From positions 14,303,811 through 14,367,810 of the forward strand of contig JACBWW010000018.1 in assembly GCA_020086605.1 (NCBI GenBank): a stretch of 64,000 nt of DNA, in the 5' to 3' direction. Below, in pieces: positions 27,701-39,000 of this stretch (within the stretch, counting starts at the first letter, position 1; every line of letters begins with the position of its first letter). This DNA comes from Lanius collurio (Eukaryota > Chordata > Aves > Passeriformes > Laniidae). Made by a program: the position numbers and the translations under genes. Under the pieces are notes generated by a model. The model ran no database searches. It saw only the letters and a program-made list of their open reading frames with translations, and was not told the origin of the DNA.

Positions 27701-30700
27701 GCCAGTGTTGGACAGTTCAGCTGGGAAGTGTGCTAAGCCCTGCTGCAGCCCAATTTTTTCAGTTATTTTTGTGAGTTAACAGATAATTTGCATTCAGCTT
27801 TTCCTGGGGATTGGGGTGATGGAGGAGAAGACAGCACAGAGAGAAAAAAGGAAAAACACCTTTGAACTCTGTCCAGCTGCTTGAATTCTGGAGCTGAGCA
27901 GTATTGCACCACTTCTAAACTGATCCTTTCCACCTGGCTTTGACTCCAGGCATACAGTTTGCCCTCGTTACAATAAGTGCATTATATATAAGTGCATGCA
28001 GGTCTGCAGACAGCTGGCATGCTGTCACAACATGCTGCTGCCATGTGTGAGCATGCCTGTGTGTTTAGATGGTAAGAGCTGTAATGCTTGAGGAAGCTTT
28101 GGCCTGGGAACATCCTGAAGACTTACAGTCCCTTTATAGCCCACTATGGGGTGTACCTGCAAGTGTGTGCTGTCATATGCATTCTGTTTCCCTCCCATTG
28201 TGTGCTCTGGATTTTGCACAGGATCTGCACAAAAAATTTAAAAAAATCATTAGGTCACTTAGGAGCACTCTAGAGAGTTTCATGAAGTTGCTTCAATTAT
28301 TCTTTGGTATTCCTGCTTGTTGTTTTCTTTTTTTCTTTTATAATGCCATAGCAGTAGACTGTCACCAAAAGTCAGTGCTTTAGTTTGTTAATCAGTGTAC
28401 AGGCATGTTAGCAAACCCTTCCTGCCCACAGAGCCCCGGCTCTGTCTGGGCTGTGGGGTGGTGGAGTGTGAGGGATTGAGCATGGGACAGCCACAGCACC
28501 AAAGTCTGTCAAGGTCTAAGCTGCTGTTCTGTGTCGCAGCAAGGAGATGTCTTCTCTAGGTTTTGATTTAAGAGCCGAGAGCCTGTGGGTCAGGCTCTTG
28601 AGCCAAAATTCATTATTGGAGTTAAATGCCAGCAAAAGCATCTTTGCTCCCCTTTGCACTGAAGGAAATGCACTTTAATGGTTCTCAGAGGCAGCAGGTG
28701 AGGATGTTCTTCCTCCAGCCATCAGAGTGGGCAGTAGGGCCATCTGGCTCGTGTTTCCCAGGGGCTTGCTTTAGCTTGCAGACACTTGCCAATTTACCAG
28801 CAGTGCAAAGGCAGGGGTGTGGGAGGATTCCCATGGGATGGAGAGTAGGAGTTGATAGCTTGTACCTCACAGACCTCCCAATGTGCAAGAGAAAAACTCA
28901 AGTATTAAGGGCATTTGAGGGCTGTCATTCATGCAGACCTGACATTATTCCAGTCCACTTCACCCAAGGCTTCTCCTTTTTGCACCGTTTCATTTTCTGC
29001 TTCACTGCCAATAAAAGCAATATGCTATTATGATATTATTAGTGGTAGAAAGCCTAATCAGCCCTTTTCTTTCCTTGACAATATCTGCCCTGCCTGCCTG
29101 AGAGCTGATCCACCCTGCCCTGCCAGTCACACAGCAGGATTTCCCAAGGGCTGCGGCACAGCATCCTCCTCCCTTTCTTGATGTTTTTCCCTTTTACCAG
29201 GCACCGAGGGCTGTGGGAAAAAGTCAGGCTGACTTTTACATCCTCTGATCTGACACATACTGAAGTAATCAACTTGGCTATCAAATCTCAGCTGTGGGCT
29301 GAAACTTGGCAAAGGAGGTTTTGGGGCAAAGTGTGTGTGGGACAGGATATAGTAGATTTTCCTGTAGGAAGCCACCTGGATCAGGGATATGAGCAAGAGG
29401 GGTCATCATCACCATGCCTTCAGATTTCTTCATAGCAATGGGATTTATGGGCAGGGCACTCATCCTAGTTCAGATTTCTTTCACCAGTGTTTGTGGGCTT
29501 GTGGTTCATGCTGATCTGCTGTGCTTCTGACCCCTTCTTGCCAGCTAAACACATGGTTGAGTCTTGTTAGGGTCATTCATTACAGTGGTCAAGGTACAGT
29601 AATAGAAATATGGATTTCTCCCTGGGAAACTTCAGAAGTGCCCCTCTTCCCATCTGCAGATTTGGTATTACCATCCAAGAAAGCTGTGGAGTTAAAGTGT
29701 TAAGAAACAGACAAACCTGGAGCACCTGTTTTTTGTGCCACTTTACCTGGGGGTGTATTTTGAGCTCCCCTTAGCATTAGATTTGCCATTGACTGTCACG
29801 GCTCTAAGGTTTGATGATTTCCTGCACCTGTGTGTGAGCCCAGACCCATCGAGCCTCACATGCAGTAGTTGGGGAAACACTTGGGGCATGTGTTACTTCT
29901 TCTACTGTTCTACAGCAGAAGGTGGGGAGGGAAACCCACCCAGCACCAGAGAGCTGAGGAGGATTTTCTTTCATTTTGTTCCACTGGCTTTCTAATTTGA
30001 GTCTGTCTGTCACTTCCTTGCTCCAAAACTACTTATTTGGCAGGGTTGGGAGCGTGAATCACAGCTGTTGCCCAGGATCCTGCCTCCTGCTCTGGCCAGC
30101 AGCACTGCAGATGGGGCAGAGCAGATCTGCTGCTGGTGCTCCAGTGTGCCTGCTTGCTGCAGGGCATGGAGGCACTACCCTGGGGCAGGGGAGAGTGTAA
30201 ATTAACAAGTTAATGGGAAAAAGCACTTATTCTGATGTCTGAGCCCTAACCCTTTCGTACAGTATTGCTTTCCAAGGAGAGGGTTGTGTGTACTCATTTG
30301 GTAACTTCAGCAAACTTCTCCCAGAGGCAAGATCACCCTCAAAAGAAAAACTCAGTGGGAGATGCATCTGCACAGAGCCTGTCTCTAGTATCATGGGCTG
30401 GGAAATGGAACTGGTTTCTAAAAGGAGATATTCTTTAGAGATGGAATGGGCTTTGTAGAATTTGTACTGAATAGGGGTAGCCTTTCCATCAGGCTTGTAG
30501 GGAACACAGGTTTTGTTCTTTCTGCTGGTACCTGTCTATGTGACTTGTGCTGGACCTACTGCTGGAAGAAGAAATGCAGTTCCAGTTGGCAGCACAATGA
30601 ATACAAGGTTTCCTGGAGATTCCCTTCTGGTTTCCATCCTGGCAGGACCCTGTGGGCCAGTCTTCAAGGATTTGGCTCTTGCACCCCACTGCTAAAAAAT

Positions 30701-31142
30701 GCAGAGAATGTAAATATGCAGGCCCTTAGATAAACTGCCCAGCAATTTTGTTGGTGAAAATGCCAGTGCCTGCTTCTAATAAGAAAGGCAGGGAGAGAGG
30801 AAAGGAGCAATATTTTGTTTCTGGTGCATAATGTTAAAAGCAAACAAAAAGCCCCTCTTAGAGATAAAAGAGACTTTCAGAAGTGCTGTAGCCTGCTTGA
30901 GACATGCAGAACTTTGTCCACAACCTTGAGGACTTCCAGGCCAGCTTCAAGCATTGAGTGTGTTGGCCAGACAACAATGAACCCTTTGAGCACACTTTGG
31001 GTCAGAGTACTGTTTTCTTGGAGGGAGAAAGGGAAGGGAGGCTGGTGCTTTGGTCTTGTATCAGCAGCCATCTGTGGTGAGCCACAGATGCTTTTGGTGG
31101 ATGGCAGGGCTGGCTGTGGCTTCTCTGTGCAGGCTGGTTCTT

Positions 31143-31208
31143 GAGGCACTGAATCCACAGCAATGGATCTGCTGTAGAACCATTGCTGTGCAAGACTTGA
31201 AGTGCCTC
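31143..31208. other. 66-nt two-stem hairpin
   Basis: CACAGCAATGG (31156-31166) pairs perfectly with CCATTGCTGTG (31180-31190) around a 13-nt loop. GAGGCACT (31143-31150) pairs perfectly with AGTGCCTC (31201-31208) outside an asymmetric internal loop. The size resembles a pre-miRNA, but the internal loop is large and the paired length is short, so I do not call an RNA gene. Confidence 0.5.
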
Positions 31209-31924
31209 TGCCCTAGCTTTGTGGTTTCAAAGAGAGCTTTTAAACTAACATGGGAGTCTGTAAAATTATCCTGCTGCGATGTGTCAGCTGTTGACACAGC
31301 AACATGACAGTATGTCATCACTTATTTCCTGCTTGAGGGATCATAAAGCCTTTTTCCATGGTTTGAGCCCATCTGTTTTTCAAAAGTGAAACTTTATTGT
31401 ATCTCTCTCACCCTCATTGTTCTCCTCTTCAGACTTGGCCTCTAGTGCCTTTCCTGAACCTTGCTCATGAGCTTTCTGGGGTGAGGTGAGAGAATGAATT
31501 ACGCACCTTCTCTTACATGTTTGGGGCTGCACTGGCCCTGCTCTGAGCCATCTCTGTGGATCACTGTCATCTGCTGACAAAGAGGACTATTCTATGCAGT
31601 TAATGGGTACCTAAGTGTGACCCCTTTGCCTGAACAGCCTGGGACCAGAAATGTCACCAGGCCAGCTGACCTGTTGAGTGGTTGACCTGCTCTGTTGAGC
31701 TTGAGACAAAAATGAGTGATATGGCACATGAGAAACAGCAGTTGCTTTGCAGCCCTGGTTTTAGCATCCAGGCATGGTGGTAAGGCCTCTGCCCATACTT
31801 GAAGGGGAGTTTGAATCTCTAGTTGCAGTGGGAAGCTCACCCTGTCCTGGGCAAACCAAGGGGTGCAGCTCTCGAGACATTGGCCCTCCCTGGTGCTTCA
31901 CTCAGAGCATCTCATTTTTCCAGG

Positions 31925-32048
31925 AGTCTTAAGCTGCTACTGCTGTTGTTGGTCTGGTACAAAATCCAGCCCAAGGTTAATGGAAAAGTCTTAAGCTGCT
32001 ACTGCTGTTGTTGGTCTGGTACAAAATCCAGCCCAAGGCTGATGGAAA
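31925..32048. repeat. Tandem duplication, 2 x 62 bp
   Basis: Copy 1 is 31925-31986 and copy 2 is 31987-32048. They are identical except for two substitutions near the end (GGTTAATGG versus GGCTGATGG). The unit contains a CTGCTACTGCTGTTG stretch. The near identity indicates a recent duplication by replication slippage or unequal exchange. Confidence 0.97.
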
Positions 32049-34280
32049 ATTGGAGGTGGTTGTCTCTCCTGCCCCATCAGAGACAGAGCTTTTGGTGCTG
32101 CATCTGTCCTGTAAAGAAGAGCCTTTTCCCCTTGCCAGGGCAGGGACAGGCCTGTGCAGCTGGGAATCAGCCATATGGGCGGTCTCACACACGGTAAATC
32201 CTTTGGAGAGCTGCTGAAGGAGCTTGGCTCAGGTCTCATGTCAAGTAGGATGAGGGAGGGAAACGCCTCCAGCTTGTTTGTGGTCTGGCAGACAGAGAAC
32301 TTTCTGCTGCTGTCACTGGAAACCAGGGTGCTTTTTCACATTTACGTCATTCCTGGAATGTTTCTGCCTCGAGTGCCTGTGCCACAGCCCGGCACTGTGA
32401 GTGCTCCAGAGCATCTTGCTCCGGGGAAGCGCTCCCAAAGAGCAGGAGGGGAAGGATGCTGTCGTCATAGGAAGCATCTGTAAATAATAACCCAGAGAGC
32501 TGAATGCAGCACTGGTGCTAACTGTGCAAGTCTGCCCATGCCACCGTTTGCCAAGTCACCACTTAGGTCATGCAGATTTTATTCTGTGCCCCAGATTTAT
32601 TTTGGATGGAGAGCCACATGTTTCCAGTGAAGTTACACCTGTGGGGATTTATGTTTTGAATTAGCTTCAGCAATGACCAAAACACATTTGTCAAAAGTTC
32701 TTCATAGTTTTACTTTTTAAAGCACAAATATTTCCTTTTTTTTTCTTCTTTTGGTAGTGTTAGAAGGATGCTCTGTTGTTTTAACAGTAGTCTGATGTGG
32801 GAGCAGATGAATGTTTTTCCAACAGCTTCTTGAAATGAACAGCTGTTATGCACTAAGTCAAACAGAAGGGTTTTGTGGAAACTAAGTCCAAAGTGATTCT
32901 TTTTAAAAACAAAACCAAAATTAGATTCGGCATTATGGTTAGGTGCACGTGCCAGAGACTGAGTAAATCTAACAATAGGCTTGTGATTTAATCTTCACCC
33001 TATTTAATCCGTCAGTAGTTGGCTGTAAATCTCTGTTTAGAACAGAAATGTTGAGAAGTGCTGCAGCTCCTGCACTCTTCAGCCTGGGACTCTCTAAGCT
33101 GTTGTTAGAGGTGCATGATGGCAGATCCTTCTCACTGGCTGTGATGGGATTTCTCAGGGCATGTAGTTTCCTCTCAGGGGTTTGGGGTGGGTCCCAAAGA
33201 CTGTCATTACATCCTGCCTGCCTTGCTGCCCTCTGTGACTTTCTGTCTTTGCCTGTCTCAGTTGTCACCCTGGATTGTATTTAAACAAGTTAAAGGATCT
33301 GTGTGAACCAGATGATGATTAGCATCCTTACCAGAAGTTTTGTTAAACTACTTAGCTATATTTTCTTTTAAAATTCCCTGCACTGACATATTTGTTTAAT
33401 TAAGCATTCTCTTTACTATGCCAGGGAAAACCAGGCTTGGTACCAGTGAGAGAGACTGGTTTGGTTCTGCTGCTCCAGGCCAGGAAAAATGTAGTGGCAT
33501 GAAGTCTGCTAGATGGTAGAGTTCCTCTGCCTTCATCCATGTCACGTGCTGCCATTGAAGCTGCTTGCAGGTTTTATTTCCTAAATAAATAAATTTTTTA
33601 AGGGTTCCTGAGTTTGCTGATTTGGTTTTCAACAAAATGGAAACATTTGCAGAAAGCAAAATGGTGAATCAACATCTGGCAATTTCCTCTTATATTTTTT
33701 GTTCGTTCTTGTGGATAAATGCAAAAAAGAATTAAAGTGAAGTCTTTGTGCACATAAAACCCTCACTGTCCAAGCATGATTGATTAGGAACGCTTGCTGT
33801 TTCCCTAATTCTCTTTCTTAATCTTGGCATCATCCACATTTTCCATCTTAGCTATTTCCACTGGAGATGAAATGTTTCTTTGCAGAGGGGCAGGAGACAC
33901 CCACCCACGTCGGAGGCTCCTCAGACAAACGGGTCAATGTTCCCTGCAATCACAGGGGGAGCAGGAAGCCACCCCCTTGCCACAGCTCAGGGCAGCAAAG
34001 CCATAGAGAGCCTGACCCTATTTGACTTCTCTTTTCTAGATTGCAGTCTCTATAAACAGCTTTTTATGGTATTTGCCTTTCAAAGAGGAACCAGGGTGTG
34101 GATGGGAACGGTGACAAAGAGCCACTTATAAGGACTGAGTGAGCTCTTACAGGAGTCCAGTGAATAATTTTCAGATCAACAGAAAAATCTTGCAGTGTCC
34201 TAAGCCCTGACGTGTCATCTGAGGTATTTAAATGCTGTCATTCAGCCTCCCAGCAGTTAGGGCCAAAAGGTTTGTGCTCC

Positions 34281-34388
34281 TGTTTAAAAGGGAAACTGAG
34301 TCATGGAGGTGCTTAGTGCCTGGCAGAAGAAGTCCCAGTAAATCAGAACCAGAGCCAGCAATTGAAAGCAGAGCCCCTGTGCTTGGAA
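34281..34388 (-). mobile_element. Degraded MIR-like SINE (minus orientation)
   Basis: The + strand resembles the reverse complement of MIR: a GGGAAACTGAGTCATGGAGG segment, then AACCAGAGCCAGCAATTGAAA and GAGCCCCTGTGCTTGG in the expected order and spacing. It is worn and recognised by eye only. MIR-type elements are rare and old in birds. Confidence 0.45.
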
Positions 34389-35689
34389 AACACTGGCTTC
34401 TCAGGGAGTATGACTTCAGCTGTGTCCTCAGCAAGGGCAGACAGCTCATTTTTTGCCTAGTGGAGCACAGCTTTGCCCCAGACAGCAGGTACCATCTGTC
34501 AGAGTGCCAGCATGATGTCAGTGCTGGGGCTGCAGCAGGGACACCGAGTGTGCTGGTGATGTGAGTGATAACAGCCTGTGCTCGGGGGGTCTCCACAGCA
34601 TCCCTGTGGGACACACCACTCCCCAGGTATCCTGCTGCATTCCTGTCCGGCTCCCCACAGGGCTGTGGATCATCCTGCAGCAGCTGGCAGGACTCCCTCC
34701 ATGGAAGGCTGCAATCCCTCCCTGGAGCTGCACCAAGCAGCTGCTTTCCCCATCTCAGGCAGGCAGAGCAACGCAAGCAGTGATGGAATAAACACCTGTG
34801 CCATGCCTCAAGTGCCATGTGCATCCTTTAGGATATTGCTTCTTCGGGCTGGCTGAGAACTGAGGAACTGAGGAGCTGGAGCTTGGGCAAGAGACCAGCA
34901 AAGGTCATCCACCACCACGGGTGCTTTTAAGTCCTTGATGTGAAGAAGGTTGTGGAGGAGTGTGTCTGTACAGGGCTCCCAGCAAGCAGGGCCACAAGGG
35001 TGTCAGAAGTTGGAGTTTAATGCTGTATGTGTTTAAGTTCCTCCAGGCTGTGGCTGGCATCCAGCCTGGCTCTATCCATATCTGCCCACAGAAGAGGAAT
35101 CTGAGCAGACCAGGTGCCCAGTCTGTGCACTGCTCTTGCCCAGGGTAGTGGTCTGTGTCTTATTTCCAGCTTGTGGCTGTGAGGAAGAAGGGTGAAGGTA
35201 CCCACCTGTAGGAGAGCCCCCAGAGTCAGAATTGTGGGATGTGCCGCTGGTCAGCCCTTTGCAGAGGACACATCTCTTCACTGCTTTCAAGGACAGACAT
35301 GTGCCCACTTCCTGTTGGGTCACTCACTCCTGTGGCCACATGTGAACTGGTCAGACTGGGAGCTGACATATCCCACATTCATTCTACTAATTCTTGTGAA
35401 GGGAAAGCTGCACCACTGGGAGGACCCACTCTGCCTTTCTGTAGGCTCTTTACCCAGCCAGGATAATAAGATTAGTGAGAATGCCTGGAAGCCTCAGTTG
35501 GAGGAAGCACACCTCCTTAGCTCAAGTCTCCTCGCCTTTGTTCTCCAAGCAGGTTTGCCATAGGTCGCTCCCATTGGATGTGGATGTTTGGCAGCCCTCC
35601 CGAAGGGGCAGCAGCTCCTGGGCAGCTCACAGGGTAAAAGTGACACTGCTGCAGCAGCAGATCTTGTGATTTGGTGCTGATGACTCTAT

Positions 35690-35965
35690 AACTCCATTAC
35701 TGTGCGTTTGTAGGGGGCTTTTTATACACTAATTAACCCACAGTTTGATTCGATGGTGATACTCTGGGCTCTATTACAAGTGGGCAATTGTAACTCAATG
35801 TCCCAGTGGGCCCCACGGCACAAAGGAGGGGTTTGAAAGCACCGCTCTGTGTGCAGCACATTTGGCAAAGGCCCCTTCATCCCACCGCGGGATCGAATGT
35901 CCTGATAACGGGATGGAGCTGCAGGGCTTGTTTGGCTCCTTCGAGGAATGGCATTAGGAGCCGGC
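35690..35965. promoter_or_regulatory. Candidate conserved non-coding element in intron 1
   Basis: This non-repetitive block joins AT-rich cores (ACTAATTAACCC, GGGCAATTGTAACTCAATG) to a CpG-containing part with CCACCGCGGGATCG and CCTGATAACGGG (GATA-like). It lies directly before a MIR-like remnant. No coding frame is convincing, and function is inferred from texture. Confidence 0.28.
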
Positions 35966-35974
35966 AGCCCCGAG

Positions 35975-36080
35975 GTCTGGTTCTGATTTACTGTGAGACT
36001 TCAGACTCCTTACCTGCAATTCAGGGAAAATAATACCTCTTTGCAGGGGCCTCGCAGCATTCAGCTAAGATTAATAAGGG
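35975..36080 (+). mobile_element. Degraded MIR-like SINE (plus orientation)
   Basis: The order GGTTCTGATTTACTGTGAGAC, CTCCTTACCTGCAATTCAGG, GAAAATAATACCTC and AAGATTAATAAGG follows the MIR 3' half (tgtgacc, aacctctctg, ataataatacctac, ggattaaatga). It is a heavily decayed match made by eye. Confidence 0.42.
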
Positions 36081-39000
36081 AGGGAGGGGAGATGAAATAT
36101 CTGTGGCATTTTGTTGTTATTATTAATGATGTAGGGTGAAGCCAGGACATCTCTGTGAATGATCACTGCATTTTCCTCTTGAGATCTGGCTGTGTTTTTT
36201 CCCTCCCCTACCCTCTACTAATCAGAGCAAAGTTAAACTTTGTGGTAGAATGGCTCAGAAACCAGCATTTCTCAGTGCCTGAAGAAAAAGCGTCACGTTT
36301 CCCAGGGTAATTAGGTCCAGGCTCTCAGGAAATGAAGGCTGTCTAGCTGATAAGTGTTTAGTAATGATTACCAAGCCAAGGCTGGGGAAAGCAAGCAAAG
36401 TGTTTTCATTTCAGAAGCAGCAAATCCAGCTGAGACTTGTATGTGTCATGTACGGAGGCAGTTGTCCAAATGGTATGTGGCCTTGCCTACTGGAGCACGA
36501 GGCAAATCTGCCCTGGTGTAACTCCACAGGAGCCTCTGCACCAGGCACCTCAGCAGCAGAGCACGCTTCTCCATACAGTGCCCCTGGGCTGTCAGAGGTG
36601 TCATTCCGGGGACTTGGTGTTACTCTTCTCTCAAAGCCAGCAATTCCTCTCTCAAATTAGTAACAGTGCTCATCAAAGCTGGGGGAGCCAGAGGAGGGTA
36701 AAAGTCACATTTGCAAGGGTAGAGTTACATCTTCTCCAAATGAATTACACATTTCTTCAGTGGTGCTGGGTAAACTGAATGTGGCAGTGCGTGAAGGTGG
36801 GTTCTCCAGCATGCTTTTGTTCTTTATGTCAGCTCTAATGAAAGAGAACCTCTCCTCCAGAAATTTCAGGGTCAGATTTTGCGGTTGCTCTTTTGTAAAG
36901 TCAGTATAGTCCCTCCCATGCCAGCATACTTATCCTGTCAACAACCCTTGAGATCTAGTGTGCTCTCAGTGGTCTAGAGGAGAGGGTGGGTTGTGGACCC
37001 CTTCCCCTGCCCTGTTTCGTGTCCCTTCATTTCAGAAGATGCATTTTGGTGGGAAGCCCTATCACTGTTTATTCAGATGGGTTTGAATTTTACGAGTGTT
37101 GAGCATTGGAGGAACCTAAGGAGATTTGCTGTGCTGCTGCAATGCCTCTTTCTTTCCTGAGGAGTCAACATGTACTTTGCAGTAACTTCCACATTTTCTG
37201 AAAACTCTCACAGAGCCTAGTGGTAGTCTTTCTCAAGCACACATGTACTCTGGTGAAAATAATATACTGATGTCTTAAAATCTCCCAAATCCCTTATTTA
37301 TTGCAGCCTATAAAAATGAGTTCTAGAAAGGAATACACAGCTCCAACATGGCCATCAGTGGCTTTCATGGTCATCCAGAGGCAAATGCTGGTTCAGGAAG
37401 CCTGTAAGCTGCTGGACATTGCAGGCAATGCCCTGTGCGTGAGGGTGACTCTGTACCCGCCGTGTCCTTACACCTTGCCCACAAGTGTCCACCCCTGGCC
37501 ACTGCTGGGGGAAGATGCCTGAGATACTTGAACCTTTGGACTGAACTTGGTGGCCCATACAGGTTGTATGCCTGGCAAGTCCTCTCCTTTGCTTTTCAGA
37601 CCAACTGAGATAAAATTGCAGAACTATGGATATATTTTCACCTCCTTCCTTGTACTCTCTCCCTTCCTGTGCAAACTCTCTGCTTCCAGTGCAGTGCCTT
37701 GATGCTGGCCCTGTAGTGGTGAATCAGCATGGAAATTTCTTTTCAAATATGGCAGTTTTCTCCAAAGAAAACTAAGGCATAAGCTGAGTTTGTTCCCCTT
37801 GGTGTCAATCAGTTCCCCTCATAGTGAGCAAAGCCCACCCCCAATCTGCAGATCTTCTTTAGGCTTTTCAAAATGCTTGAATTTGAATCTGATGATTTAT
37901 TTAATCAGATCTGCGGTGCCCTAATGTCCATCACCATCATGATGGTTTCCATGAATTCAGCAGCTGTGAGTCATGATTCACTGGTTTATGACTTGAGCCC
38001 TTGAAAAGGTATTCAAGAAACATTGTGTCTGGAAAAACGTGAATTAAAACCGTTTTCTTGAAGACTGTCAAGGGTTTTGGGTGAGGGGACAATGCATAGG
38101 TATGCTGTGAGTCTGTTTTCTCATTGAAATTTATGGTTTGTTTGCTTCTCCCTTTGCTGCCCCATCACAGCTCAGGACAGGGAGAGATAACGTCTTCCTC
38201 AGATAGCACAGCCCTGCTTGCAGCCTACCCTTAGGGCTCTGCACTCTGCTCTTCAAACTAAAGCTCTGGTGCTAATACCATAAACTGACCATGGTCACTG
38301 TCCGAGTCAGTCAGCACCTTCTTCAGGAGAGGACTTTTCAGGCTGGCACAGGCTGTAAGCCCGTTGACAAAATTCCATTTACATCATAAAAGGACTGCAA
38401 AAAACAAGTATCATTTATCACCAGGTCACTGTGGCTTCCTGGCTCTGGGATGGTCATGGAAAACCATGTGTCTTCTGAGAAGGGCGTATTCTAGGGACAC
38501 ACGTAGCTGTTTGGATGTTGTTAAGTAGCAGCAGACAAGCATATGCATTTGCACAGGAAACTTTGGCTCCCAAAGGGCATTCAACAGCTCATCATGTCTG
38601 ACTCTTCTAAGAGGTGCTGAGCCATTGCTAAACCGTAGAAAGGGAGTAAAGTTCTTGCTGTAAGAATTTTTCTGCTTGTCTCAGATTTTTCTGTTGTGTT
38701 TTTCTTAAGTGTTTTAGTAATTATTTCCATAGAGATACCAGTGTGGAGACAGCTGGGTTAGGAGTCTGACCCCACTATCAATCAGGGCAGTTTGATTAGC
38801 TGCAATGTCCAGGGAGGCAGGATGCTGGAGAAAATTCACATCTAAACTGAAAAGCTGCTTTTAGCTGCCTGCCAAATTTGTTTTGTTCTGATTTTCCCCT
38901 AAAAGCATGAGACCCTCCTCTCCTGATAGCAAAGGCCTCCCTCACTCCTTGCCAGTGTGTTTAGTAAGATTCACCTTTCTTCTCCCAGGTATTTCCATGA

